A DNA stretch of 7,341 bases. Origin: Thiobacillus sp. GTDB taxonomy: Bacteria; Pseudomonadota; Gammaproteobacteria; Burkholderiales; Thiobacillaceae. Every line of letters begins with the position of its first letter. Position 1 is the first letter of the stretch. This document shows, one piece after another, positions 1 through 6,745 of the stretch. The stretch spans positions 1 through 7,341 of the forward strand of contig JANJUT010000160.1 of NCBI GenBank assembly GCA_024710445.1, read 5' to 3'. The notes under the pieces were generated by a model that saw only the letters and a list, made by a program, of their open reading frames with translations, had not been told where the DNA came from and did no database searches. The translations under genes were made by a program, and so were the position numbers.

Positions 1-27
1 GCGGATAACGGATTGAACCATCTTCAT
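1..27 (-). CDS. Start of a downstream gene, probably a second ABC permease (partial)
   Basis: Read on the minus strand, an ATG at 27-25 overlaps the TGA stop (26-24) of the preceding permease gene and opens a frame reading MKMVQSVIR before the window ends. The ATGA overlap is the same arrangement seen at the two upstream junctions of this operon, which supports a real start. Exporter operons of the MacA/DevB type often carry two FtsX-family permeases in a row, so a second permease is the likely product, but nine residues cannot prove it. Seen: start, overlap and open frame. Inferred: the function. Confidence 0.55.
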
Positions 28-1226
28 TTTCCGCTCAACGCAAGCACCGGATCGAGCCTGGCCGCACGCGCGGCGGGCAGCAGGCTGGCGAGGATGCCGG
101 TGATGAGTGCCGTGGCCACGCCAGCGATGCTGGCCCATGCAGGCGGCCAGGCAGGCAGCTCCGGGTAGGCGAGGCGGATCAGCCAGGCGCCCAGATGCCC
201 CAGTCCAAAGCCAATGGTCCCGCCTGCCAGCGACAGCCACAAGGCTTCGGCAAAGAACAGGCGACGGATATCGGCAGCGGGTGCGCCGATGGCCTTGAGC
301 AGGCCGATTTCCGAGGTGCGCTGTGCCACCGCCACCAGCATCACGTTCATCACCAGTATCCCCGCCACCGCCAGGCTGATTGCGGCGATGCCCGACACGC
401 CCAGCGTCAGTGCGCGCAGGATGCGGTCGAAGGTGGCGAGCACGGCGTCCTGGGTGATGACGGTGACATCGTCTTCTCCGTCGTGGCGCAGCTTGAGGGT
501 GTGCTGGATGGCGGACTTGGCCGACTCGATGGCGTTGCGGCTGCGCGCTTCGACCAGGATGCGGAACAGGGTGGAAGTGTTGAACAGTTCCTGTGCGTAA
601 TCGATCGGGATAATGGCGATTTCATCGGAATTGAAACCCATCGATTCACCCTGTGAGGCGAGTACGCCCGACACCATGAAGCGACTGTCGCCCAATCGGA
701 TCCGCTGGCCGATCACTTTGCCGTCGGGAAAGAATTCATGCGCCAGTTCACTACCCAATACGATCTGTGCGCTGCGTTCGGAGCCGTGAGCGAGGAAGCT
801 GCCCTGCGACAGTTTCATGTGGCGGATCGGCAGCAACTCGGCCGTGCTGCCCAGCACGGTGACTTCGCGCAGCTTGCCGCCGGAGGTGAGTTCGGCCACA
901 CCGACGTTGAGCGGCGCCAGCCGGCGGACCTGCGGCAGTTGGCCGACGAAGCGCGCGTCCTCCAGCGTCAGGTCGCGCGGCGTCTGGCCGAGCGCGGCAC
1001 TGACAATTCCGCCCGAGGTTTCGGAGCGACCCGGCAGCACGATGATGAGGTTGGTGCCGAGCGATGAAAACTGTCCCACCACATAGTTGCGCGCCCCGTC
1101 GCCCAGCGCGGTGAGCACCACCACCGCCGCCACTCCCAGCGCCATCGCCAGCACGATCAATACGGAGCGGGTGCGGTAACTCACCACGGTGGTGAACGAG
1201 AGGGTGAGCGTGTCGCGCAGGTTCAT
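24..1226 (-). CDS. MacB-like ABC transporter permease (FtsX family)
   Basis: A 400-residue inner-membrane permease of an ABC-type exporter. Residues about 20-42 form the first membrane helix (SVLIVLAMALGVAAVVVL), followed by a periplasmic MacB core domain (about 45-250, with the typical NLIIVLPG and TVLGST stretches). Three more hydrophobic segments lie at about 275-300, 325-350 and 362-388. Between helices 2 and 3 sits RTSEIGLLKAIGA, the cytoplasmic coupling segment conserved in FtsX/MacB permeases, and the end AARLDPVLAL is also typical. Unlike true MacB, the ATPase is not fused but encoded by the adjacent gene. The ATG at 1226-1224 overlaps the ATPase stop, implying translational coupling. 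These systems work with an adaptor and an outer-membrane channel, or extract lipophilic substrates; the substrate cannot be read from sequence. Confidence 0.93.
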   Translation of the reverse strand: MNLRDTLTLSFTTVVSYRTRSVLIVLAMALGVAAVVVLTALGDGARNYVVGQFSSLGTNLIIVLPGRSETSGGIVSAALGQTPRDLTLEDARFVGQLPQVRRLAPLNVGVAELTSGGKLREVTVLGSTAELLPIRHMKLSQGSFLAHGSERSAQIVLGSELAHEFFPDGKVIGQRIRLGDSRFMVSGVLASQGESMGFNSDEIAIIPIDYAQELFNTSTLFRILVEARSRNAIESAKSAIQHTLKLRHDGEDDVTVITQDAVLATFDRILRALTLGVSGIAAISLAVAGILVMNVMLVAVAQRTSEIGLLKAIGAPAADIRRLFFAEALWLSLAGGTIGFGLGHLGAWLIRLAYPELPAWPPAWASIAGVATALITGILASLLPAARAARLDPVLALSGK

Positions 1227-1897
1227 GTGCGCTCGTCGCCGATGATCTCGCCGTCGCGCATCGCAATGTGACGATGCGCGCGCGCACCGAGTTCGCGGTC
1301 GTGGGTAACGACGATCAGCGTGGTGCCTGCGTGGTGGAGTGCTTCGAGCAAGGCAACGACTTCTGCGCCGGTGCGATGGTCGAGGTTACCGGTGGGTTCG
1401 TCTGCCAGCAGCGCGGTGGGCTTGAGGATGGTGGCGCGCGCGATGGCGACGCGCTGGCGCTGGCCGCCGGAAAGCTCGGCGGGGCGATGATGGGCGCGGT
1501 CGCGCAGTTCAAAGGCGTCGAGCGTGGCCTCGACCCGTGCCTTGCGTTCGGCCGGATCGACGCCTTCCAGAATCAGCGGCAGCTCGATGTTTTCTGCCGC
1601 GGTCAGGCGCGGGATCAGGTGGAACGACTGGAACACGAAGCCGATTTTTTCGCGCCGTACCCGTGCCTGCTCGGTCTCGGACAGCGCGGTGACGTTGGTG
1701 CCGTCGAGTTCGTAGCGGCCGCTGTCGGGGCGGTCGAGCAGACCGATGACATTCAGCAAAGTGGATTTGCCGGAGCCGGACGGCCCCATGATCGAGACAT
1801 ATTCCCCCGGTTTGACTTCGAGATTGATGCCGTTGAGCGCGCGCACTTCCTGGTCGCCCATCTGGAACACGCGGGTGATCGCGGTGAGGCGGATCAT
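1223..1897 (-). CDS. ABC transporter ATPase, MacB/LolD type
   Basis: A 224-residue cytoplasmic ATPase that powers the permease encoded next to it. All catalytic motifs are intact: Walker A GPSGSGKS (residues 38-45), Q-loop Gln90, signature LSGGQ (142-146), Walker B ALLADEP with catalytic Glu167, D-loop NLD (171-173) and switch His199. Length and the motif GLLDRPDSG place it in the LolD/MacB/FtsE subfamily of mechanotransmission ABC proteins rather than among importers. The ATG at 1897-1895 overlaps the adaptor gene's TGA, and its own TGA overlaps the permease ATG, so the three proteins are probably made in fixed ratio. The family assignment is firm; the cargo is unknown. Confidence 0.95.
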   Translation of the reverse strand: MIRLTAITRVFQMGDQEVRALNGINLEVKPGEYVSIMGPSGSGKSTLLNVIGLLDRPDSGRYELDGTNVTALSETEQARVRREKIGFVFQSFHLIPRLTAAENIELPLILEGVDPAERKARVEATLDAFELRDRAHHRPAELSGGQRQRVAIARATILKPTALLADEPTGNLDHRTGAEVVALLEALHHAGTTLIVVTHDRELGARAHRHIAMRDGEIIGDERT

Positions 1898-3045
1898 TTC
1901 GCGGCTTTGGGCTTGACCTTGACGCCCGCTTTCACCTTCTCCTGATCGAAGGACAGCAGCACGCGGTCGCCGGCCGCCAGGCCGCTGACCACTTCGGTGA
2001 AGGCCCAGTTGGCGAGGCCGGTTTTGAGGCTGCGCGCTTCCAGCGTGTCGCCGGCGCCGAGCATCAGCACCGTGCCATCCTGCTGAATGGCCTGGGTCGG
2101 TACGCGCAGCACGTTGTCGCGGCGCTCGATGATGGCTTCCACGTCGGCGCTGTAGCCCACCAGCAAACCCTGCTTGGGCAGGGTGTCGAAATCGGCTTCG
2201 ACATCGACGGTGCGCGCCTGCTTTTCCACTTCGGTCACGTAGGGCGCAATGCGCCGCACCTTGCCGCTGAAGGTCTGGCCGGCCATGGCGTCGAGCGTGA
2301 TGCGTGCGGGTTGGCCCGGCTTGATTCTGGGGGCGTCGACTTCGTCCATCGGCGCGCTGACGTAGAGGCAGGTGTCGTCGATCAGATCGACCGCGGGCGG
2401 GGTGGCGATGCCGGGCGGCGAGGGGGTGGTGTATTCGCCGACTTCACCGGTGACGCGTGCGACGATGCCGGGAAACGGGGCGGTGAGCGTGGTGCGTTCA
2501 AGGCCGGCGGCGCTGACGCGAATCTGCGCCTGCGCCCGTTTCACATCGGCGGCCAGCGCATCGCAGTTGGCCTGGCGGGCACGCGCTTCGGCCCGTGCGG
2601 TCTCGCCGCTCTGCGGGCTGACAAAGCCCTTGTCGGCCAGTTGCTGCGTGCGTTCGGCATCGCGTTTGGCGTTGTCGGCCATGATGCAGGCTTCACTGCG
2701 GCGTGCCTCGCTGGTGCTCAACTGGCGGGTGGCAAGATCGCGCTGCGCGGCCAGATCGCGGTTCCACAATTCCAGCAGCGCTTGCCCGGCCTTGACCCGG
2801 TCGCCTTCCTTCACCCACAGCTTCACAATCTGGCCGCCCGATGTGGGCGAGAGCCTGGCGCGCTGGCAGGCCTTGATGGTGCCGGCGCGGGTATTCACCA
2901 CGGTGGCTTCGACGGTGCCGCGCTCGATGGTGGCGAGTTCGACTTCGGGTGGTTGCGGCCGGGTGAAATGCCATCCTGCATAGACCAGTGCAGCGCCGAT
3001 CAACACAAAGAGAGCAAGACGAAACCAGGTTTTGGGTTTGAGCAT
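1894..3045 (-). CDS. Periplasmic adaptor (membrane fusion protein), HlyD/MacA type
   Basis: A 383-residue adaptor linking the inner-membrane ABC permease to an outer-membrane channel. From MLKPKTW the N-terminus carries one membrane anchor (about residues 8-27, FRLALFVLIGAALVYAGW). Then come a lipoyl-like half motif (about 50-95, GGQIVKLWVKEGDRVKAGQALLE region), an alpha-helical hairpin rich in Ala, Arg and Gln (about 95-180), the second lipoyl half (TTLTAPFPGIVARV) and beta-barrel segments to the end. The frame stays open to 3105, but the Met at 3045 directly precedes the membrane anchor and avoids running into mnmC, so I chose it; no strong ribosome binding site is visible there. It is first in the operon, its TGA overlapping the ATPase start. 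Divergent from mnmC. Confidence 0.9.
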   Translation of the reverse strand: MLKPKTWFRLALFVLIGAALVYAGWHFTRPQPPEVELATIERGTVEATVVNTRAGTIKACQRARLSPTSGGQIVKLWVKEGDRVKAGQALLELWNRDLAAQRDLATRQLSTSEARRSEACIMADNAKRDAERTQQLADKGFVSPQSGETARAEARARQANCDALAADVKRAQAQIRVSAAGLERTTLTAPFPGIVARVTGEVGEYTTPSPPGIATPPAVDLIDDTCLYVSAPMDEVDAPRIKPGQPARITLDAMAGQTFSGKVRRIAPYVTEVEKQARTVDVEADFDTLPKQGLLVGYSADVEAIIERRDNVLRVPTQAIQQDGTVLMLGAGDTLEARSLKTGLANWAFTEVVSGLAAGDRVLLSFDQEKVKAGVKVKPKAAK

Positions 3046-3091
3046 GGTCAGGGAGATGCGGCAGGGAATCAGGCCAATGTACCATTCGACC

Positions 3092-4912
3092 ATGCTTAAA
3101 ACCATTGTTCCCGCCCGCCTCGAATTCAGAGATGGCGTTCCCTATTCGAGCCTGTACGGCGATATCTATCATTCGGCCGACGGTGGCGTGGGCCAGGCGA
3201 ATCATGTGTTCCTGCAGGGCTGCGGCTTGCCGCAGGCGTGGGCGGGTCGCGCAAGCTTTGTCATCCTGGAAACCGGGTTTGGCACCGGGTTGAATTTTCT
3301 GGTGACCTGGGCCGCCTGGCGGGCGGACCCGCAGCGCCCGGCGCGGCTGCATTTTCTGTCGGTCGAGAAACATCCGTTCACGGCAGACGATCTGGCGCGA
3401 TTGCATATGCAATGGCCTGAGTTCGCCGAGTGCTCGCGTGAACTGCTGGCGAACTGGCCGGTGCTGACGCCCGGTTTCCATCGCATCGCGCTCGACGGTG
3501 GCCGGGTGCAACTGACCCTGATGCTGGGCGACGCGCTCGATTGCCTGCCGCAAGTACAGGCCAGGGTGGATGCGTTTTACCTGGATGGCTTTGCGCCAGA
3601 CTGCAATGCCGACCTGTGGCAGCCCAAGCTGTTTTACACGCTGGCACGGCTGGCCCAACCCGGTGCGATGGCGGCGACTTATACCGTGAGAGGGGCGGTA
3701 CGTGAAGGCTTGGCGCGAGCCGGCTTTGCCTGTGACAAGCGCCCGGGATTTGGCCGCAAGCGCAGTTGTCTGGCCGCACACTTCGACGGCGAGACCGGCC
3801 GCGAGACGCCTGCTGTGCCGAAGCATGTCGCCATTGTTGGGGCGGGTGTGGCGGGTTCGGCGCTGGCGCATGCCCTGGCTCAACGTGGCGTGGCCGTCAC
3901 GGTGCTGGAACGCGCCGACCAGATCGCGCAGGGTGCGTCGGGCAATCCGATGGCGGTGTTTCGTCCCCTGATTTCACGCGATGACAACCGCGCCAGCCGG
4001 CTGACGCGGGCGACTTTTTTGCATGATCTGCGGGCATGGGCCGCGTTGGGCCATGGAGTCGAGTGGTCGCGCTGCGGCGTGCTGCATCTGGCCAGGGATG
4101 CGGACACCGCAGTCAAACTGCAGCTGGCATTGGTTGATACGGCTCCCCCCAGCGACTATGCACGCTGGGTGGAACAGGGCGAAGCCAGCGAGCTGGCGAA
4201 CTGGCCCGTATCCGGCCCGGGGGTGTTTTACCCGACGGCAGGCTGGGTGGTGCCGGGAGACTTGTGCCGTAGCTGGCTCGATCATGCAGCCATCCAGCTC
4301 AAGACTGGCTGTGCTGTCGCACGCGTGCAGGCCGTTTCAGGGGGCTGGCAGGTGCTCGATGGGGCGGGGGCGGTACTGGTGGAAGCCGATGCGGTGGTAC
4401 TGGCCAACGCACACGATGCCATGAGCCTGGCACCCGATCAGGGCTGGCCACTTCATATCGAGCGCGGTCAGATTACCCGGTTGCCGGCGGGCAGCCTGCC
4501 GGAAATCCAGCGGGTGATCACCCGGGAAGGCTATGTGGCATCGCGTGCGGGTCAACCGCTGGTCGGCGCAACCTACGAACACGATGACGACGATATTGCG
4601 CCGCGATCCGCCAGCGATCTGTCCAACCTGGCGCGACTGGAAGGGATCCTGCCGGGCGCAGGTTCGCGTTTTTCAGCGGATGCCGTGAGCGGTCGTGCAT
4701 CCTTGCGCGCCACCTTGCCGGGTCGGCTGCCGATGGTGGGTGCGGTCAGCGGTCAAAGCGGGCTATATGTGGCGGCGGGCTATGCCTCGCGCGGCGTGGT
4801 GTGGGCGGGCTTGCTGGGCGAGGCGCTGGCCGATCAGATGACCGGCCAGCCTGTGGCGCTGGAACTTGAATTGATGCGGGCGATTGCGCCGGAACGTTTT
4901 GTGCGCAGGTGA
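3092..4912 (+). CDS. mnmC: Bifunctional tRNA mnm5(s2)U biosynthesis enzyme MnmC
   Basis: MnmC completes the mnm5(s2)U modification at wobble position 34 of several tRNAs, after MnmE/MnmG. The FAD domain (MnmC1) removes the carboxymethyl group from cmnm5U to give nm5U, and the methyltransferase domain (MnmC2) methylates it using S-adenosylmethionine. Residues about 1-235 are the methyltransferase, with the SAM loop ETGFGTGLNF (60-69) and the family motif DGFAPDCNADLW. Residues about 245-606 are the oxidoreductase, with the dinucleotide motif GAGVAG (250-255), GASGNPMA (281-288) and the C-terminal GYASRGVVWAGLLGEAL. At 606 residues it is somewhat shorter than the E. coli protein but has both domains. 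The frame opens at 3032; MLKTIVPARLEF at 3092 aligns with known N-termini. ATG 3077 (MYHSTMLK) is an alternative with AGGG about 10 bases upstream. Confidence 0.95.
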   Translation: MLKTIVPARLEFRDGVPYSSLYGDIYHSADGGVGQANHVFLQGCGLPQAWAGRASFVILETGFGTGLNFLVTWAAWRADPQRPARLHFLSVEKHPFTADDLARLHMQWPEFAECSRELLANWPVLTPGFHRIALDGGRVQLTLMLGDALDCLPQVQARVDAFYLDGFAPDCNADLWQPKLFYTLARLAQPGAMAATYTVRGAVREGLARAGFACDKRPGFGRKRSCLAAHFDGETGRETPAVPKHVAIVGAGVAGSALAHALAQRGVAVTVLERADQIAQGASGNPMAVFRPLISRDDNRASRLTRATFLHDLRAWAALGHGVEWSRCGVLHLARDADTAVKLQLALVDTAPPSDYARWVEQGEASELANWPVSGPGVFYPTAGWVVPGDLCRSWLDHAAIQLKTGCAVARVQAVSGGWQVLDGAGAVLVEADAVVLANAHDAMSLAPDQGWPLHIERGQITRLPAGSLPEIQRVITREGYVASRAGQPLVGATYEHDDDDIAPRSASDLSNLARLEGILPGAGSRFSADAVSGRASLRATLPGRLPMVGAVSGQSGLYVAAGYASRGVVWAGLLGEALADQMTGQPVALELELMRAIAPERFVRR

Positions 4913-4951
4913 TCAGAAGCTCTGTGCAAGTGAGTGGTGGAATGAGATAGG

Positions 4952-5176
4952 TTAGGGCTTGGCTGGCCAGGCAATTTGCACTTGCCGGTGCTGTGTAACG
5001 CAGTCGCGCAGATAAAGATTGATAAGGCTTTGATAGGGAACCCCAGCATCAACCGCCATGCGCTTGAAATAGGCAACAACGTCTTCGGAAAGGCGCATGG
5101 TGACAGGCGTTTTAAGCTTTGATGCGTAGGGATTCTTACGCGACTTCATCTTGGAGAGATCGTATTCAGCTTTCAT
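4952..5176 (-). CDS. brnA: BrnA-type ribbon-helix-helix antitoxin
   Basis: A 74-residue basic protein. Its middle, TPVTMRLSEDVVAYFKRMA, followed by GVPYQSLINLYLRDCV, is the ribbon-helix-helix DNA-binding fold (one strand, two helices) of BrnA/CopG-type antitoxins, which neutralise BrnT ribonuclease toxins and repress their own operon. The ATG at 5176-5174 has GAGG a few bases upstream; the open frame extends farther (to 5272), but those codons are the out-of-frame end of brnT. Start and stop overlap the remnant of brnT by four bases (ATGA), the usual toxin-then-antitoxin order. It converges on mnmC, with 39 bases between the stops. The antitoxin looks intact while the toxin is broken, so it is probably an orphan repressor. 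The stop lies within CCCTAAC. Confidence 0.82.
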   Translation of the reverse strand: MKAEYDLSKMKSRKNPYASKLKTPVTMRLSEDVVAYFKRMAVDAGVPYQSLINLYLRDCVTQHRQVQIAWPAKP

Positions 5177-5340
5177 AATTCCTCGCTTCCATAAAACGCG
5201 CTTTCGCGCTTGGTGGCCTTGCGAGCGGAAATGATGCGAATGACGCGACCTGCATCTCGCTCGCAGTGGCAAACAAGAAGCAATCTTGCTCCCGTGCTCA
5301 TGCCCAGTAAAAGAAACCGTTCTTCATCCGACGAGCGTCC
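5173..5340 (-). pseudogene. brnT: BrnT toxin, 3' half only
   Basis: Read on the minus strand, the frame ending at the TGA 5175-5173 gives SSDEERFLLLGM, then ARLLLVCHCERDAGRVIRII and SARKATKRESAFYGSEEL. This is the C-terminal half of a BrnT-family (RelE-fold) ribonuclease toxin; the ISARKATKRE element is highly characteristic. About 55 residues remain of the roughly 90-95 usual for the family. Upstream of about 5340 the frame no longer resembles BrnT and meets a TAG at 5442-5440; no ATG precedes the internal one at 5301, which would give only about 43 residues. The break coincides with the distal end of the integron array. A functional toxin is unlikely. The frame is too short to be found by size-limited ORF calling. 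Confidence 0.78.
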
Positions 5341-5360
5341 CTGTCGATGCAGGGTTAGGC
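5341..5360 (-). other. Possible truncated attC at the distal end of the array
   Basis: On the minus strand GCCTAAC (5360-5354) fits the RYYYAAC left core of an attC site and is followed by CCTGCATCGACAGGGACG, which would be the start of the L'' arm; CCCTG/CAGGG can form a small hairpin. No matching L' arm or GTTRRRY right core follows; brnT coding sequence begins instead. It could be the last cassette's attC cut by a deletion. A chance heptamer is possible. Confidence 0.4.
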
Positions 5361-5474
5361 TGGATGCTACATAGCTAGACCTGCCCCCCCTGTGATCCCC
5401 CCTATGTAGAGCCGCAGACTTACACCGAATCAGTGTCCACTACCGTTGTGTGATAGGGGGAGCCCATGTAGTGG
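5361..5474. repeat. Non-coding segment with two inverted repeats and a direct repeat
   Basis: No convincing gene is present. Two perfect 8-base inverted repeats occur: CTACATAG (5367-5374) with CTATGTAG (5402-5409), and TCCACTAC (5436-5443) with GTAGTGGA (5468-5475). The sequence TGTGAT followed by a C- or G-run and then ATGTAG occurs twice (5391-5409 and 5449-5471), and there are runs of seven C (5384-5390) and six C (5397-5402). By position it is the body of an ORF-less third cassette between an attC-like site and a truncated attC. Alternatives are a MITE-like insertion, the end of an insertion sequence that targets attC, or a small structured RNA. Confidence 0.5.
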
Positions 5475-5540
5475 AGCTAACCGGCGCTGCGCGGCTTTAT
5501 CGCGCAGCGACCGAAGGGAGGAGGTTGAGCCATGTTAGGT
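5475..5540 (-). other. attC-like recombination site of cassette 2 (asymmetric)
   Basis: On the minus strand the site begins with ACCTAAC (5540-5534), a perfect RYYYAAC core whose TAA is also the stop codon of the cassette gene. A 12-base-pair stem follows: CGG-CGCTGCGCG (5482-5493) pairs with CGCGCAGCG (5501-5509) and CCG (5511-5513), leaving one base (5510) unpaired, as expected for the bottom-strand fold recognised by IntI. It ends in GTTAGCT (5481-5475), one base off GTTRRRY. Odd: about 20 bases separate the left core from the stem, but none separate the stem from the right core, whereas normal attC sites are roughly symmetric. It may be a damaged or rearranged site. Confidence 0.6.
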
Positions 5541-6089
5541 CTCACCGCCATACTTGGGAAATCTCTTTAAATATTCCCGTAGCCCAATGTTCATGCTCAT
5601 AGCTTCAGACTCGGAAAAAAGGGTTTCAAGGTCAATCGACTCAAGCGGGTCTTTCTTGTCATTTGGCCATGAAGCGAAGTGAAACAGAGCGACAGCAGAT
5701 AAGGGTTCAATATTGCCGTTTTGGTAGTAAGAAACTGTGTGCATTGGATTTCTGAGAAGGGCGATATAGAACTGGTGGCGCCAGTACTCCTCGTTTTCTT
5801 CACACAAGACAGAATACAAATTTGTCTTTAGGCGCGTCTTTAACGATTTGTACGTTTGAAGATGGCGGGCTGCTGCCAACCAATTTAGGCGGTCTGCTGG
5901 TGGCGGGCTTATGTTCTTGCCATGATCAGTTAATGACTCGTAAGCGCGCTCCAGAGCGTGGATAGCTTCTTTGAATATTTCGCCGTCGTGTACGTTCTTC
6001 CACGGTATGTATATGGCAAAAACAGATACTGCTGCGGAACCAAGCGCAATCGCTGCTGAAATATTTGCAATGATGTCTGTTGTGATCAT
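5535..6089 (-). CDS. Integron cassette 2 protein, unknown function, one N-terminal membrane segment
   Basis: A 184-residue protein that I cannot assign to a named family. Residues about 5-27 (DIIANISAAIALGSAAVSVFAIYI) form a likely membrane anchor, followed by a soluble part rich in charged and aromatic residues, with NWLAAARHLQTYKSLKTRLKT (about 69-89) probably helical and EENEEYWRHQFYIALLR beyond it. The ATG at 6089 places the anchor at the extreme N-terminus; an in-frame GTG at 6104 would add MNFPT, and neither has a clear ribosome binding site, which is common for cassette genes. The start lies 20 bases after the right core of the upstream attC and the stop sits inside the left core of its own site, so this is a compact gene cassette. 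It is A+T-richer than mnmC or the exporter genes. Confidence 0.8.
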   Translation of the reverse strand: MITTDIIANISAAIALGSAAVSVFAIYIPWKNVHDGEIFKEAIHALERAYESLTDHGKNISPPPADRLNWLAAARHLQTYKSLKTRLKTNLYSVLCEENEEYWRHQFYIALLRNPMHTVSYYQNGNIEPLSAVALFHFASWPNDKKDPLESIDLETLFSESEAMSMNIGLREYLKRFPKYGGET

Positions 6090-6108
6090 TGTTGGAAAAT
6101 TCACGATG

Positions 6109-6201
6109 GCCTAACGCCCGCAGTAAGCCACGCCGGAGTGTGAAGCACGGAGGGCGCCCACAAGTGGGACTTGTGGCGTCGGCTTGACCAACCAGTTAAG
6201 C
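6109..6201 (-). other. attC recombination site of cassette 1
   Basis: A 93-base imperfect palindrome in the minus orientation. The left core is GCTTAAC (6201-6195) and the right core GTTAGGC (6115-6109), complementary at six of seven positions and both fitting RYYYAAC/GTTRRRY. The inner arms AAGCCgACGCC (6185-6175) and GGCGTGGCTT (6134-6125) pair over 10 bases with one unpaired G, the extrahelical base IntI uses to select the bottom strand. Nine unpaired bases lie on each side between core and arm. An apical CCACAAG/CTTGTGG hairpin (6158-6176) forms the variable terminal structure. It follows the cassette 1 gene by 39 bases and precedes the cassette 2 gene. Confidence 0.88.
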
Positions 6202-6240
6202 TGATGGCAGATGCATTGGCGGCTGCGTGATTCATAGAGG

Positions 6241-6657
6241 TTATTTGAGCCTTCTATCAAACTCGATGAGCTTTGACATGATAAAGGCCGCGTTTATGGC
6301 AGGCAGACTTAGGTCGGAACTATTCTTCTCGACAAGTTGATCGAAATTGGTTTTAACTAGTGCCTGCATCTTTTCGAGGGCTGCATATTCTTCCATTCCG
6401 TCAATGGATATAAAAACTGCCAAGCCATTTGTCGTGAAAGGGTAAAGAAATTCGCGAGCCTCGGCTTGAATTTGCTTTACGCCTCCGAAAAGCACCTGCA
6501 TGAGTTTCGCGTTAACGGCAATTTTTAATATGTCTTCTCTGGTTGGCTCGGGACAGCCAGCGATGTAGTCTTCGATTTCCTTTTTGCAATTTTGATAGAA
6601 GAGTTGAACACGTTTTTCGTGCTCGATTGCGCTCTTGCTTTTGAATAATCCGAACAT
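6241..6657 (-). CDS. Integron cassette 1 protein, unknown function
   Basis: A 138-residue, mostly helical soluble protein with no signal peptide and no membrane segment; I do not recognise the family. It begins MFGLFKSKSAIEHEKRV and contains charged helices (QNCKKEIEDYIAG, TREDILKIAVNAK) and a more hydrophobic stretch (FLYPFTTNGLAVFISIDG, about 69-86). An in-frame TTG at 6669 is possible, but the ATG at 6657 has GGAG at 6667-6664 with a six-base gap, a good ribosome binding site, so it was chosen. The gene is first in the array after the candidate attI and would be the best expressed if a cassette promoter works. It is A+T-rich compared with the flanks. Confidence 0.8.
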   Translation of the reverse strand: MFGLFKSKSAIEHEKRVQLFYQNCKKEIEDYIAGCPEPTREDILKIAVNAKLMQVLFGGVKQIQAEAREFLYPFTTNGLAVFISIDGMEEYAALEKMQALVKTNFDQLVEKNSSDLSLPAINAAFIMSKLIEFDRRLK

Positions 6658-6663
6658 TGTTTT

Positions 6664-6667
6664 CTCC
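6664..6667 (-). promoter_or_regulatory. Ribosome binding site of the cassette 1 gene
   Basis: GGAG on the minus strand, six bases before ATG 6657-6655. It decides the start in favour of the ATG over the in-frame TTG at 6669, which would lie inside this site. Confidence 0.65.
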
Positions 6668-6713
6668 AAATGTGCTTTGGTTATGAGATACGTGAACTTG
6701 GGATGTCTGTGGC

Positions 6714-6745
6714 GCCGAACGTTAAGTAGACACCTTGGCAGGTGT
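6714..6745 (-). other. Candidate attI site / first cassette boundary
   Basis: Between the intI remnant and the first cassette, the minus strand reads ACTTAAC (6727-6721), a perfect RYYYAAC, immediately followed by GTTCGGC (6720-6714), which fits GTTRRRY except for one C. Two back-to-back inverted core sites are what an attI simple site looks like, with strand exchange expected between G and TT. Just beyond it, ACACCT (6730-6735) and AGGTGT (6740-6745) form an inverted repeat, and further copies occur at 6763-6768 and 6841-6846; such repeats could be accessory IntI-binding sites. Position is strong evidence, sequence only moderate: attI sites differ greatly between integrons. Confidence 0.45.

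Noticed and set aside
1268..1945. Long plus-strand open frame opposite the ATPase gene (225 codons), and similar ones at 195-656 and 2311-3099
   Set aside because: These are antisense shadows of GC-rich genes whose minus-strand products have complete motifs; the translations show low complexity and no family features.
3046..3105. Upstream extension of the adaptor gene to 3105
   Set aside because: It would overlap the mnmC start and put about 20 non-hydrophobic residues before the membrane anchor; Met at 3045 fits the family better.
2693..3883. 396-codon minus-strand frame across the adaptor and mnmC
   Set aside because: It overlaps two well-supported genes in other frames and its translation is Arg/Gln/Pro-rich with no recognisable domain.
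4972..4990. Possible convergent terminator between mnmC and brnA
   Set aside because: The imperfect palindrome around TGGCTGGCCAGGCAA lies inside the brnA 3' end and has no T-run on either strand.
5384..5402. G-quadruplex formed by the C-runs (G-runs on minus)
   Set aside because: Only two long G-tracts are present close together; the usual four-tract pattern would require splitting each run, so I do not call it.
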